Shown in pieces: positions 50,578-59,152 of a DNA stretch of 64,000 bases (its first letter is position 1; each line of letters starts with the position of its first letter). The position numbers were made by a program, and so were the translations under genes. The notes beneath the pieces are model-generated. The model did no database searches. It was given only the letters and a program-made list of their open reading frames with translations, and was not told the origin of the DNA. The DNA comes from Paenibacillus sp. MAHUQ-63 (GTDB lineage: Bacteria; Bacillota; Bacilli; Paenibacillales; NBRC-103111): contig NZ_JARADB010000001.1 of assembly GCF_028765165.1 (NCBI RefSeq), positions 434,001 to 498,000 on the forward strand, read 5' to 3'.

Positions 50578-52836
50578 TCACCCGTACACCCGCACCTCTA
50601 TGACTTCGGCGCAAGGACTGCCGTTCGTCGACTCCACGACCAGTCGCAGCCGCCCGGTCTGAACGGTCCGCCGCAAGTCGTGCCGGCGCGTCCGCTTCCG
50701 GTTATTCGTCTCCCGGTGAAGCACCTGCCATTGCCCATCCACCAGCGCTTCAAGCCGGTAGTCCTTGGCAAGTTCCGGCATCACGTCGAAGGACGTTCTG
50801 AACGCATGCAGGTTAATTAGATCCTGATTCACATTATCGTTGAAGGTCACCTGCACTTGCGCGATGGCCACTTCCTCTGCCCACGACAGCTCCAGCCACT
50901 CCTCCCCGCCTGCAGCGAGCAGCGAAGGCTCCGACATCCACAGATGCGGCGTCCCGTAAGGACGTAAGTAACCGTCCGTCACCTTATCCGCCGAGAAGGC
51001 ATGCGTAGCGCCTACAGCCCGGAAGCAGAGCGGCTTGCGGTCAAGGCCTCCTCGCATGCTCCACTCTACGACAGGCTGCTCCGGCTGGTGATCCTCCAGC
51101 TTCGGATCGACGACAGGCTGCTTGCCGCGCACGAACGCAAGGATACCCGTTTGCGGCTCATCCGCATGGTACACCGTCACATGCCGATTCGCCCGGACGA
51201 TGACCACTGCGTTCTGCGCCTCATCCGGCCGCCAATGCAGCTCGAACGGAATCCACTGCAGTCTGCCGGCAGCCGCATGGGCTTCCGCCGACGCGATCCG
51301 GCGCTTCGGCACATAATTTTCCGCGCGTCCGGTATCCCACAGCTCGACGGCGATCGTCGTCGCTTCCTCGCTGTCGACCAGCAGCTCGAATCCGTTCAGC
51401 GCCGGCGCAACCGGGAACAGCACAGCGACGTCGGCATCCAGCCGCCTGGGCTCCACAGGCCGCTCCACGCACAGCTGCGTCAACGTGCTGGACGCCGTAA
51501 TTTGCGCCCGGCGCGCCAGGTCCGACGTATCTTCGCTGCGCAGCCCGATGATCGAAGCATCCTGCCGCAGCAGCGTCTGCTGCAGCTCCTGCAGATGCTT
51601 CCGGTACAGCTCGCGCGGCGTCGCCTGCTTCTGCACGCACAGCGCTGCGCCCGTCCCCGCCGCTTCGCCGATGACCGCGCAGGTCGCCATAACGCGCGTC
51701 GTGCCGAAAGCGACATGCGAGGCGCTGATATTGCGGCCGGCCATCAGCATGTTGCTGACGTTGACCGAGTACAGCGAACGGAACGGGATATGATAGATTC
51801 CATCGGCGTGCAGATGCTTCGAGCCGCTTTCCGCCGAGTATACGCCCTGCGGCGGATGCAAATCTATCGACCACCCGCCAAAGGCGACGCGGTCATCGAA
51901 CGGCTCCTGGGCCATAATGTCGTTTTGGTTCAGTACGTAATCACCGACAAAGCGCCGATACTCCCTTTTCCCAGGCAGAGCCCCCACCCACTCCAGCGTC
52001 ATCTGCCCGGCGTCGAAGTTGCCCGAATTTTTGATATAATCCCATATCCCGTATATAACGGCCCATAACTCATCGCGAATCCGCTCATTCTCATGCACCG
52101 TGTCGAGCTCGCCGCCCCACTCGATCCACCAGTAGTGACAGCCCGAGTCGCCGCTGCGGATCACTCTTTTGATCGGAATGGACGTTGTCGTAATATCTTT
52201 GGCGAAGCTTGGCGGGTTGAATCTCACCGGATGGCCGGCATCTTTGGTATAAAATAAAATCGTGCTGCCGAGCGTTATGCGGTCCGCAATCTCAGGCGCC
52301 CACGCCTCGCCGTACTCCGTCCTCGCTTCCCGGCCGATCCGGTATTTCGCCCCGGCGAGAAAGCCGATGAGCCCGTCGCCCGTACAGTCGAGATAGATCT
52401 CGCTCGCGAAACGAATTTTCCGCTCGGACCCCATCATCCACCCCGTCACGCTGCGGATCGTCCGGTTCTCCTCGTCGCCGTCCGCCTCAACCTCATGCAC
52501 ATCCGTGTTGAGGAACAGCTGTATGTTACTCTCCGCACGCACCGCCTCCAGCACGGTCAGATCCCATAAATACGGATTGCCATCCATATTTTGATATTGA
52601 TTCTCGACGAACAGCTCGCCCATGATACCCGTTTCCCGTGCATGGCGGTTGACCCCGTGCCCCGTTGCGCCGCATACCCATACCCGCACTTCGCTGGACG
52701 AATTGCCGCCCAGTACAGGCCGGTTTTGGACGAGCGCCACAGTCTGCCCCAGTCTGGCTGCGGCGATCGCCGCACAGACGCCCGATAAGCCGCCGCCGAT
52801 GACGGTAATATCCGTTTTTACCAATTCCTCTTGCAT
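50578..52836 (-). CDS. FAD-dependent oxidoreductase, paralogue 2
   Basis: 752 residues. Same plan as paralogue 1 (6383-8629): GGGLSGVCAAIAAARLG FAD motif, PVLGGNSSSE, MLMAGRNISASHVAFGTTR, and a discoidin-like C-terminus ending with EVIEVRVYG. The first ~140 residues differ at few positions from paralogue 1. The insertion region about 440-560 is more divergent. AAGGGAG precedes the ATG. Divergent from AraC 2. Lies beyond the sugar transporter, which may deliver its substrate (inference). Confidence 0.9.
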   Translation of the reverse strand: MQEELVKTDITVIGGGLSGVCAAIAAARLGQTVALVQNRPVLGGNSSSEVRVWVCGATGHGVNRHARETGIMGELFVENQYQNMDGNPYLWDLTVLEAVRAESNIQLFLNTDVHEVEADGDEENRTIRSVTGWMMGSERKIRFASEIYLDCTGDGLIGFLAGAKYRIGREARTEYGEAWAPEIADRITLGSTILFYTKDAGHPVRFNPPSFAKDITTTSIPIKRVIRSGDSGCHYWWIEWGGELDTVHENERIRDELWAVIYGIWDYIKNSGNFDAGQMTLEWVGALPGKREYRRFVGDYVLNQNDIMAQEPFDDRVAFGGWSIDLHPPQGVYSAESGSKHLHADGIYHIPFRSLYSVNVSNMLMAGRNISASHVAFGTTRVMATCAVIGEAAGTGAALCVQKQATPRELYRKHLQELQQTLLRQDASIIGLRSEDTSDLARRAQITASSTLTQLCVERPVEPRRLDADVAVLFPVAPALNGFELLVDSEEATTIAVELWDTGRAENYVPKRRIASAEAHAAAGRLQWIPFELHWRPDEAQNAVVIVRANRHVTVYHADEPQTGILAFVRGKQPVVDPKLEDHQPEQPVVEWSMRGGLDRKPLCFRAVGATHAFSADKVTDGYLRPYGTPHLWMSEPSLLAAGGEEWLELSWAEEVAIAQVQVTFNDNVNQDLINLHAFRTSFDVMPELAKDYRLEALVDGQWQVLHRETNNRKRTRRHDLRRTVQTGRLRLVVESTNGSPCAEVIEVRVYG

Positions 52837-52848
52837 TCGTTCCCACTC

Positions 52849-52861
52849 CCTTTGAACATGC
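52849..52861 (-). promoter_or_regulatory. second copy of GCATGTTCAAAGG motif
   Basis: Overlaps the ribosome-binding region of the second FAD gene; counterpart at 6311-6323. Confidence 0.3.
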
Positions 52862-53015
52862 GTTTTGATCTTATTTTAATGCACGGATAGCGCTTCAAAC
52901 CATGCACGCAAGCATCATCCCCATATACAAAATTTCACGAACCGTCTTCCCCCGCCCAGGCCGTTCGCTTATGATACAGATAGCAAACAAAACGATGAAG
53001 AGCGAGGCGTGTGCC

Positions 53016-53810
53016 GTGCGAATACACGAGGAAATCTTAATGAAACCGTCTGTTCTGAGCCACGTATATTGGAAGGATAAGTCGGCCTTTCAGCTGCAAG
53101 AGGATACGAATGATTTCTGGGTGGTTTTTGCCGTGGAGGAAGGCAGCTTCGCCTACAAAATCGGTTCGCAGGAAGGAACGGCGTCCTTCGGTGATCTCGT
53201 GTTTTGCCCGCCTGGGGTCGCGTTTCGGAGAGCGGTGCTCCAGACCTTGTCTTTTCATGTCATCTTGCTGCGGTGGGACTCGGCAGACGACGGCATCCCG
53301 GCCGGCAAGGTCACGCTACACGATTTGCACCGGCTCACGTCCAGCTACACCTATTTGAGAAAATGGGCGGAGCTGGGCTCCGATGCATCCGCCGCGCTGC
53401 GCCACCATTTTATTATGGATATATGGATGCAGTTGGCTGAAGAGAAACATTCGGCGTACAGGAATCCAAGCACGCAGCATGGCACCAGAGACAGCCTCAT
53501 CGAGAAAGCCGTGCAATATCTGCAGGAGCATGCCGCCGACCATTTTAGCCTGAAACGTCTCGCTAAAGAGCTGGGGCTTACCCAGGTGCAGTTTACCCGC
53601 CGGTTCAAAAAGTCAGCCGGTATGCCGCCGCTCGATTATCTCACTTCGCTCCGCCTGCAGAAGGTGCAGAAGCTGCTGCTCGAAAGCGACCTGACGCTGC
53701 AGCAAATTGCCGGCCAGTGCGGGTTCGAGAATGAATTCTACTTAAGCCGCGTGTTCAAAAAAAGAATGCACATCCCTCCTACCCAATACCGTAAGCTGCA
53801 TCGCCTATAA
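53016..53810 (+). CDS. AraC-family regulator, cassette 2
   Basis: 264 residues from GTG 53016 (GCGAGG 8 nt upstream). This start aligns with that of paralogue 1 at the shared LSHVYW block. N-terminal cupin-like domain (FGDLVFCPPG), C-terminal AraC DNA-binding domain (LAKELGLTQVQFTRRF; CGFENEFYLSRVF). Divergent from FAD paralogue 2. Confidence 0.9.
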   Translation: MRIHEEILMKPSVLSHVYWKDKSAFQLQEDTNDFWVVFAVEEGSFAYKIGSQEGTASFGDLVFCPPGVAFRRAVLQTLSFHVILLRWDSADDGIPAGKVTLHDLHRLTSSYTYLRKWAELGSDASAALRHHFIMDIWMQLAEEKHSAYRNPSTQHGTRDSLIEKAVQYLQEHAADHFSLKRLAKELGLTQVQFTRRFKKSAGMPPLDYLTSLRLQKVQKLLLESDLTLQQIAGQCGFENEFYLSRVFKKRMHIPPTQYRKLHRL

Positions 53811-53837
53811 TTTACTTAAGTGAAGGAGTTGTGCGCT

Positions 53838-55106
53838 ATGAACCTGACGAAGGGTCAAAAAATAGACATCACCAAAGGAAGAAGCCTATCCAAGCTTCAA
53901 TTGCATTTTGGGTGGTCCACACCCGTTTCCGGCATGAGCGTCGACGCCGCCTGCTTCTTGTTGTCGGCTTCAGGCCGCTGCGAGCGGGATGAGGACTTTA
54001 TTTTTTACGGTAACGCTGCGGGACTCCATGATGCCGTTACGCATCAGACGCTGAATGGACCGGATCGGGAAGCTATCCGCATCGAGCTTGCCGGCGTGCC
54101 GGAGCGCATCGCCAAAATCGCTTTCACCGTCACGATTCATGAAGGCGATCAGCATGGGTACAGCATGCAAGACATGAGCCAGCTCTATGTTCGATTGCTC
54201 GATGGGGATGGCGGCGAGGAGCTGTTCCGCTATGATTTGGGGCCGGATTTGACGAAAGAGACGGCGATTGTCGCCGGCGAGCTGTACAGGCATCAAGGCG
54301 AATGGAAATTCAGCGCTGTCGGAAGCGGCTTCTACGGCGGATTGGCCGCTCTGTGTACAAGCTTCGGTCTGGAGATTGAAGAGGACGCGGAGCCGGAGGT
54401 TGCGGCGGCGGCAGAGCTTGTGAAACCGCCTGTTTTATCGGCGATAGATTTGCGCAAAAAGACCGTCCAGGTCACTCTGGAGAAGAAGCAAATGACAGGA
54501 GTGATGGCGAGAGTCGGCTTAGTACTCGACATCTCCGGGTCGATGCGCACTTTGTACAAGAACGGCACCGTCCAGGAAGTGGTTGAACGCATCTTGACCG
54601 TTGCGTGCCAATTCGACGACAATGCGACGCTGGACATTTGGATTTACGACAATGAATTCAGCCGGCTGCCTTCGGCAACGGAGAGTGACTTTGAAGGGTA
54701 TGTGCAAAAGCACGTGATGACGAATCAACGTATTCACAAATTTGGTTATAATAATGAACCGCCGGTCATGCTGGACGTCATCCGCAAATATACGGTGGAG
54801 GAAAGCTCGCCGCTCCCGGTTTTCATCGTTTTCATTAACGACGGCGGCGTCGTGAAGCCGATCAAGAAGGTGATCACGGAAGCAGCCGTTCAACCCATTT
54901 TCTGGCAATTCGTAGGGATCGGACATGCGGACTTCGAGGTGTTGAGGAAGCTGGACGAAATGGAAGGCCGGGTTGTCGACAATGCGAATTTTATACATAT
55001 CGAGGATATAGCCCGGGTTTCGGACGAAGCGCTCTACGGGATGCTCTTGAACGAATTTCCGGTATGGTTGAAAGAAGCGGCGAAGCAGCGAATTATTCGG
55101 CCATGA
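53838..55106 (+). CDS. TerD domain fused to a TerF-like VWA domain
   Basis: 422 residues from ATG 53838 (GAAGGAG). Residues 1-185 are TerD (MNLTKGQKIDITKG start, calcium-binding fold), residues 225-422 are a VWA domain with MIDAS DISGS (D231, S233, S235). Fusions of this type occur in stress- and tellurite-associated ter systems. It stands alone: no terZABCDE neighbours. RBS of the next gene follows within 40 nt. Confidence 0.88.
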   Translation: MNLTKGQKIDITKGRSLSKLQLHFGWSTPVSGMSVDAACFLLSASGRCERDEDFIFYGNAAGLHDAVTHQTLNGPDREAIRIELAGVPERIAKIAFTVTIHEGDQHGYSMQDMSQLYVRLLDGDGGEELFRYDLGPDLTKETAIVAGELYRHQGEWKFSAVGSGFYGGLAALCTSFGLEIEEDAEPEVAAAAELVKPPVLSAIDLRKKTVQVTLEKKQMTGVMARVGLVLDISGSMRTLYKNGTVQEVVERILTVACQFDDNATLDIWIYDNEFSRLPSATESDFEGYVQKHVMTNQRIHKFGYNNEPPVMLDVIRKYTVEESSPLPVFIVFINDGGVVKPIKKVITEAAVQPIFWQFVGIGHADFEVLRKLDEMEGRVVDNANFIHIEDIARVSDEALYGMLLNEFPVWLKEAAKQRIIRP

Positions 55107-55146
55107 CCTGAAGCTGTCACTATCTATATCGAAAGGTGTGATGAAC

Positions 55147-55818
55147 ATGAACGTCCTTCTTTTCGGAGCGACCGGGATGGTCGGACAAAGCGTACTGCGC
55201 GAGTGTCTCCTTGAGCCCCAGGTGAACCGGGTCTTAACCGTCGGCCGCAGCTCTACGCGCCAGGTGCATCCTAAATTACATGAGCTCGTACATGCGAACC
55301 TTCTCGATCTGACCGCCCTCGAGCATAAGCTTACAGGCTATGATGCTTGTTTCTTCTGCTTGGGCGTATCGTCAGCAGGCATGAGCGAAGAGAAATATTC
55401 GGCGATTACGTATGATTTAACGCTCAGTGTCGCCAAAACATTGGTCCGGTTGAACCCGGATATGACATTTGTATATGTAACCGGCGCAGGCACCGACTCC
55501 TCCGAGAAAGGCCGCAGCATGTGGGCGCGGGTTAAGGGCAAGACCGAGAACGATCTGCTTAAGCTGCCGTTCCGGGCGGCGTACATGTTCAGGCCGGGAG
55601 GCATTCTCCCGCTGCATGGCGTCCGATCCAAAACCCGGCTGTATCAAGCGGTGTACACGGTCATGAAACCTTTCTACCCCTTGCTGGAAAAATGGTTTCC
55701 GAATGCCGTCACGACCTCCGAGAAGGTCGGCCGCGCCATGATTCATGTTGCCTTGCACGGTTATCACAAGCCGATTGTTGAGAGCAGCGATCTGAACAGC
55801 ATGCGTACAGGGCAATAG
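55147..55818 (+). CDS. NAD(P)-binding atypical SDR (NmrA/HTATIP2-like)
   Basis: 223 residues from ATG 55147 (AAAGGTG 8 nt upstream). Rossmann motif GATGMVG, then FFCLGVSSAG, YVTGAGTDSSEKGR and MFRPGGILP. Small atypical short-chain dehydrogenase that binds NADP but often lacks the Tyr-x3-Lys catalytic pair; none is seen here. The gene is followed after 46 nt by repeat family A copy 3. Confidence 0.85.
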   Translation: MNVLLFGATGMVGQSVLRECLLEPQVNRVLTVGRSSTRQVHPKLHELVHANLLDLTALEHKLTGYDACFFCLGVSSAGMSEEKYSAITYDLTLSVAKTLVRLNPDMTFVYVTGAGTDSSEKGRSMWARVKGKTENDLLKLPFRAAYMFRPGGILPLHGVRSKTRLYQAVYTVMKPFYPLLEKWFPNAVTTSEKVGRAMIHVALHGYHKPIVESSDLNSMRTGQ

Positions 55819-55864
55819 AGCTGTAGATGCTACAGGAGAGTCCGCCGCTCACTCCGTAAAGCTC

Positions 55865-56047
55865 TAACGGACACAGCGGCCGTTATATGCACCTTTTACG
55901 CACCGTGCCGCGGCTATCGGACACCAGAGACCTTATTTGCTGATTTGCGGGCAATATCCAGTCCCAATGAACAAAATAACGTCGCTGGTGTCCGTTACAT
56001 GTTGAAAGAGGCCCTTATTCATCGAATAGGGGCCTCTCTGTCCGTTA
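55865..56047. repeat. nested-palindrome element, family A copy 3 (183 bp)
   Basis: Outer TAACGGACACAGCGGCC and GGGGCCTCTCTGTCCGTTA, inner GGACAC and GTGTCCGTTA. The core ACCTTATTTG is retained, the central stem has decayed. Single copy, 45 kb from the other two. Confidence 0.85.
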
Positions 56048-56436
56048 GCGGGCAGCGAGGCGTGATGACGTCTATGATTGCGTTTGCGTTTGCGTCTGTT
56101 CGCCGGCTTTGCCCCGCTGCCTGCCTAGCAAGCCGAACGCAAAAGCTGGAATTCCGCTTGCAGTAGGCAGTGTCATCCCTTTTTCAGAGCACGGATATGG
56201 CTCCACGTCACGTTCCCGCTGATTCTGTATGAAAAACCATATAGAAAAGCTTCAAAAATGATCAAAACGATAAATGTATATGAAATATCAAATACAATTT
56301 GCTTTTTTCCGCTTATTCTCAATACTGTATTCGAAAAATCATACAGATCAACGATAAGGCAAGATGCTTATCCACGAGCGATCAATCAATTAATCAATCT
56401 GCTCTGCTGGTGTGCCGATTGTTGGTGCTTGCTACT

Positions 56437-56835
56437 TGTTGGACTGCCGGGGTTGGGTACTGCTTGGGGCTGACGGGGTGCTCGGTGCTACTTGGGACTG
56501 ATTGCTGCTGATTGATACCGTTTGCTCCTTAACACTAATCGTTGATTCTGTTGCCGCTTGTTGCTGCTAGTTGGAACTGGACGGTGGTGCTTGTGGTGCT
56601 TGCGGTGCTTGTGCTGCTTGTTACTACTTGTTGCTACTGGCCGGGGCTGGGTACTGCTTGGGGCTGCCGGGGCTCGCTGCTGATTGATACCGTTTGCTCC
56701 TTAACACTAATCGTTGATTCTGTTGCCGCTTGTTGCTACTAGTTGGAACTGGACGGTGGTGCTTGCGGTGCTTGCGGTGCTTGCGGTGCTTGTGCCGCTT
56801 GTTACGCTTGTTGCTACTGACCGGGGCTCGCTGCT
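56437..56835. repeat. 172-bp imperfect tandem repeat with 9-bp microsatellite
   Basis: Blocks beginning GCTGCTGATTGATACCG at 56504 and 56676 repeat over about 160 bp, with a partial third copy from 56437. Each holds runs of GGTGCTTGC. On the minus strand one frame gives KHRKHRKHRKHH and another APQAPQAPQAP, both broken by stops. The gap 55819-57326 otherwise shows only family A copy 3 and the orphan terminator below. Confidence 0.8.
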
Positions 56836-56880
56836 GCTTGGGCTGGTCCCCCTTGCTCATCCCCCACAACAGAACAACAG

Positions 56881-56906
56881 AAAAAGGACTCCTCGCGGAG
56901 TCCTCT
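56881..56906 (-). terminator. orphan minus-strand terminator
   Basis: On the minus strand AGGACTCC-GCGA-GGAGTCCTTTTT. No recognised minus-strand gene precedes it. Confidence 0.7.
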
Positions 56907-57263
56907 TCGACGGTGACGGATTGATGGTACTTTTGCCATGAACCTTAGGCTCGGTTAACTACCTCATCACAATCTCAGTAGTACTAGACCACTTGAACAG
57001 TTCTGCGGCACATCTCCTCGCTTCTAGGTAGATTCAATAACAACTTCCCTGGTATTTACGCCTGCATGATAATATGCGACACAACACCTCTCTGAATCAC
57101 CGTCGAAAATTAGTATGTCCGATATGAAAGCAACTATACAGTCAGCCGTAAAAATTTAGGCGGCGGATATCCCGAATTAGCCTCGGCTATCGTGGCATGC
57201 TAACATTCTGTGACCTGGACCCGATCCGATCCAATCCAATCCGCCCCGCTTCCGCGATAACCA

Positions 57264-57292
57264 TTGACGAAAATAGTTGCCAATAATATAAT
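57264..57292 (+). promoter_or_regulatory. sigma-A promoter of the marR-MFS operon
   Basis: TTGACG (57264-57269), 17-nt spacer, TATAAT (57287-57292). Confidence 0.85.
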
Positions 57293-57303
57293 TGCTATAG
57301 CAA
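57292..57303. promoter_or_regulatory. MarR operator-like palindrome TTGCTATAGCAA
   Basis: Perfect 12-bp palindrome starting in the last base of the -10; an outer AGTTGC/GCAACT pair also brackets the -10. Confidence 0.65.
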
Positions 57304-57326
57304 CTAAATTTGAAAGGAGGCTTCCC

Positions 57327-57779
57327 ATGCAACTGGATCATTCCTTGGGATTCATTCTCAACCATGCCGGCCGGCGAATGACACAGCTGTTAAGTCTGCA
57401 TTTCCAGCCTTACGATATGACGACAGAGCAGTGGGTCGTGCTCCATCGCCTGGCTTGCGAGGACGGGATCTCCCAGAAGACGCTCGCCATCCGCGCGGAG
57501 AAGGACCAGACGAATATTACCCGCATTCTCGACCAATTGGAGCGCAAGGGCTTGGTTGAACGCAAAGCCAACGAGAATGACCGCAGGTCGTTTCTGACGT
57601 TCATTACCGACCAAGGCAGAGCCATGAACGATAAGCTCAACCCCATCGAGCAGCAAGTCATCGCATCGCTGCTAACCGGCTTTACGGAGGAGCAGGTGTC
57701 CCTGCTAAGGGAACTGCTGCTCAAGATCACCGAAGCGGCCAATACACGCGTGAAAGAAGTGGAGGATACACCATCATGA
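57327..57779 (+). CDS. MarR-family regulator
   Basis: 150 residues from ATG 57327 (AAAGGAGG, 8 nt). MarR fold: TTEQWVVLHRLACEDGISQ, HTH QKTLAIRAEKDQTNITRIL, wing RKANENDRRSFLTFI (D and R of the DxR wing motif). The stop overlaps the MFS start by 4 bases (ATGA). Its promoter carries a palindrome, so an autorepressed efflux operon is likely. Confidence 0.93.
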   Translation: MQLDHSLGFILNHAGRRMTQLLSLHFQPYDMTTEQWVVLHRLACEDGISQKTLAIRAEKDQTNITRILDQLERKGLVERKANENDRRSFLTFITDQGRAMNDKLNPIEQQVIASLLTGFTEEQVSLLRELLLKITEAANTRVKEVEDTPS

Positions 57780-58975
57780 ACGATGATCAGAAATTGTGGA
57801 ACCGCGATTTTGTTGCTGTATGTCTCAGCAGCTTTTTTTTATTTATGACTTTTTATATTTTGGCCGTAACGCTGCCCATTTTCGTCACCGATACGCTGCA
57901 CGGCGGACAGCAGCAGATCGGGCTTGTCATGACGGTCTTCATTATATCTACCGTTATTTTACGGCCGTTGACAGGCAAATGGATGGACGAGTGGAACAGG
58001 AAGAAAATCATTTCGTTTGCCCTGATTGTATTTATGATATGCACGGCCTTATACCCGCTTATTCATCAGTATGAACTGCTGCTCGGACTGCGCTTTCTGC
58101 ACGGCATCGGCTTCGGCATGGCGACAACGGCCGCCGGAGCGGTTGCCGTCGAGCTTGTGCCTGACCGGCGCAAGGGGGAAGGAGTCGGCTATTTCTCGCT
58201 TTTCATGAGCCTAGCCATGGTCGTCGGCCCATTCCTCGGCCTCTCCATCATGCAGACTCATAATAATACGCTGCTGTTCAGCGTGTGCATCGGCTTCTCC
58301 GTCTTGTCTCTCCTGTTCGGATTGTCGCTGCGCATTCCGCAGCGGGTCGTACAAGCCGCGGCACAACCGGAGAAGGGTTGGAGGAAGTTCATCGAGCCGC
58401 GTTCTATCCCAATCTCATTAACGGGAAGCGTGCTCGCCTTCTCTTACGGAGCGATCACGACGTTTCTGTCCGTTTATGCCAAAGCGAACGGTTTGGAAAG
58501 CTATGCAAGTTACTTTTTCATGGTGTTCGCCTTGATGATCGTCATTTCCAGACCTTTCACCGGCAAATGGTTCGACCGCTCAGGTCCCAACGGCTTGGTG
58601 TATCCGGGAGTCGTGCTGTTCACCGTCGGGATGATCGTCCTCAGCCTGATGTCTTCGCCCGTACCGTTCCTGATTGCCGGCGGTTTGCTCGGACTCGGCT
58701 TCGGGGCGATGCTTCCGAGCTTCCAGACGATCGCCATTCAAGCGGCGCCGCCGCATCGCAGAGGTCTTGCCACAGGCACGTACTTCCTGCTCTTCGACTC
58801 CGGCTACGGCATCGGCTCTTATGTGCTCGGAGTTGTTGCATCCAAATCCAACTATCACACGATGTATTTGGTAGCCGGTATCGTGGTAGCCTGCTCGTCT
58901 ATCTTGTACTACGTGCTTCACCATCGTAGAGCTGCGGCATCGACGAAGACAAGCGCTATTCCAGCCATGAAGTAA
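57776..58975 (+). CDS. MFS transporter (efflux type)
   Basis: 399 residues, twelve transmembrane helices. Loop 2-3 RPLTGKWMDEWNRKKI and motif C-like ALVVGPFLG-type segment (AMVVGPFLGLSIM), with an internal repeat of RPFTGKW in the second half. Related to YwoG-type exporters. Translationally coupled to marR. Confidence 0.9.
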   Translation: MNDDQKLWNRDFVAVCLSSFFLFMTFYILAVTLPIFVTDTLHGGQQQIGLVMTVFIISTVILRPLTGKWMDEWNRKKIISFALIVFMICTALYPLIHQYELLLGLRFLHGIGFGMATTAAGAVAVELVPDRRKGEGVGYFSLFMSLAMVVGPFLGLSIMQTHNNTLLFSVCIGFSVLSLLFGLSLRIPQRVVQAAAQPEKGWRKFIEPRSIPISLTGSVLAFSYGAITTFLSVYAKANGLESYASYFFMVFALMIVISRPFTGKWFDRSGPNGLVYPGVVLFTVGMIVLSLMSSPVPFLIAGGLLGLGFGAMLPSFQTIAIQAAPPHRRGLATGTYFLLFDSGYGIGSYVLGVVASKSNYHTMYLVAGIVVACSSILYYVLHHRRAAASTKTSAIPAMK

Positions 58976-58978
58976 AAG

Positions 58979-59034
58979 CAACAAGCCGTTTCCGCGAGCA
59001 CATCGGCGTGCAGCTGCGGGACGGCTTGTTTTAT
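58979..59034 (+). terminator. rho-independent terminator
   Basis: ACAAGCCGT pairs with ACGGCTTGT around an imperfect inner stem, then TTTTA. Confidence 0.8.
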
Positions 59035-59047
59035 ATGCAGCGAATCA

Positions 59048-59076
59048 TTGACTTTAAATGACAGGGATGTTATAAA
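59048..59076 (+). promoter_or_regulatory. sigma-A promoter of htpG
   Basis: TTGACT (59048-59053), 17-nt spacer, TATAAA (59071-59076). Confidence 0.85.
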
Positions 59077-59084
59077 AATAATGT

Positions 59085-59111
59085 GTAGCACTCAAGACTA
59101 GAGAGTGCTAA
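59085..59111. promoter_or_regulatory. CIRCE element (HrcA operator)
   Basis: GTAGCACTC, 9-nt spacer, GAGTGCTAA: a one-base deviation from the consensus TTAGCACTC-N9-GAGTGCTAA, placed just downstream of the -10. Confidence 0.88.
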
Positions 59112-59152
59112 TATCTGAAATCTTCGTTACATATTCGAAAGGAGATCTATCT

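Noticed and set aside
51001..52068. 355-codon plus-strand frame inside FAD paralogue 2
   Set aside because: Antisense shadow; the equivalent shadow occurs in paralogue 1.
56299..56941. Plus-strand low-complexity frames (VVLAVLAVLAVLV and similar)
   Set aside because: Frames arise from the GGTGCTTGC microsatellite; no ribosome sites.
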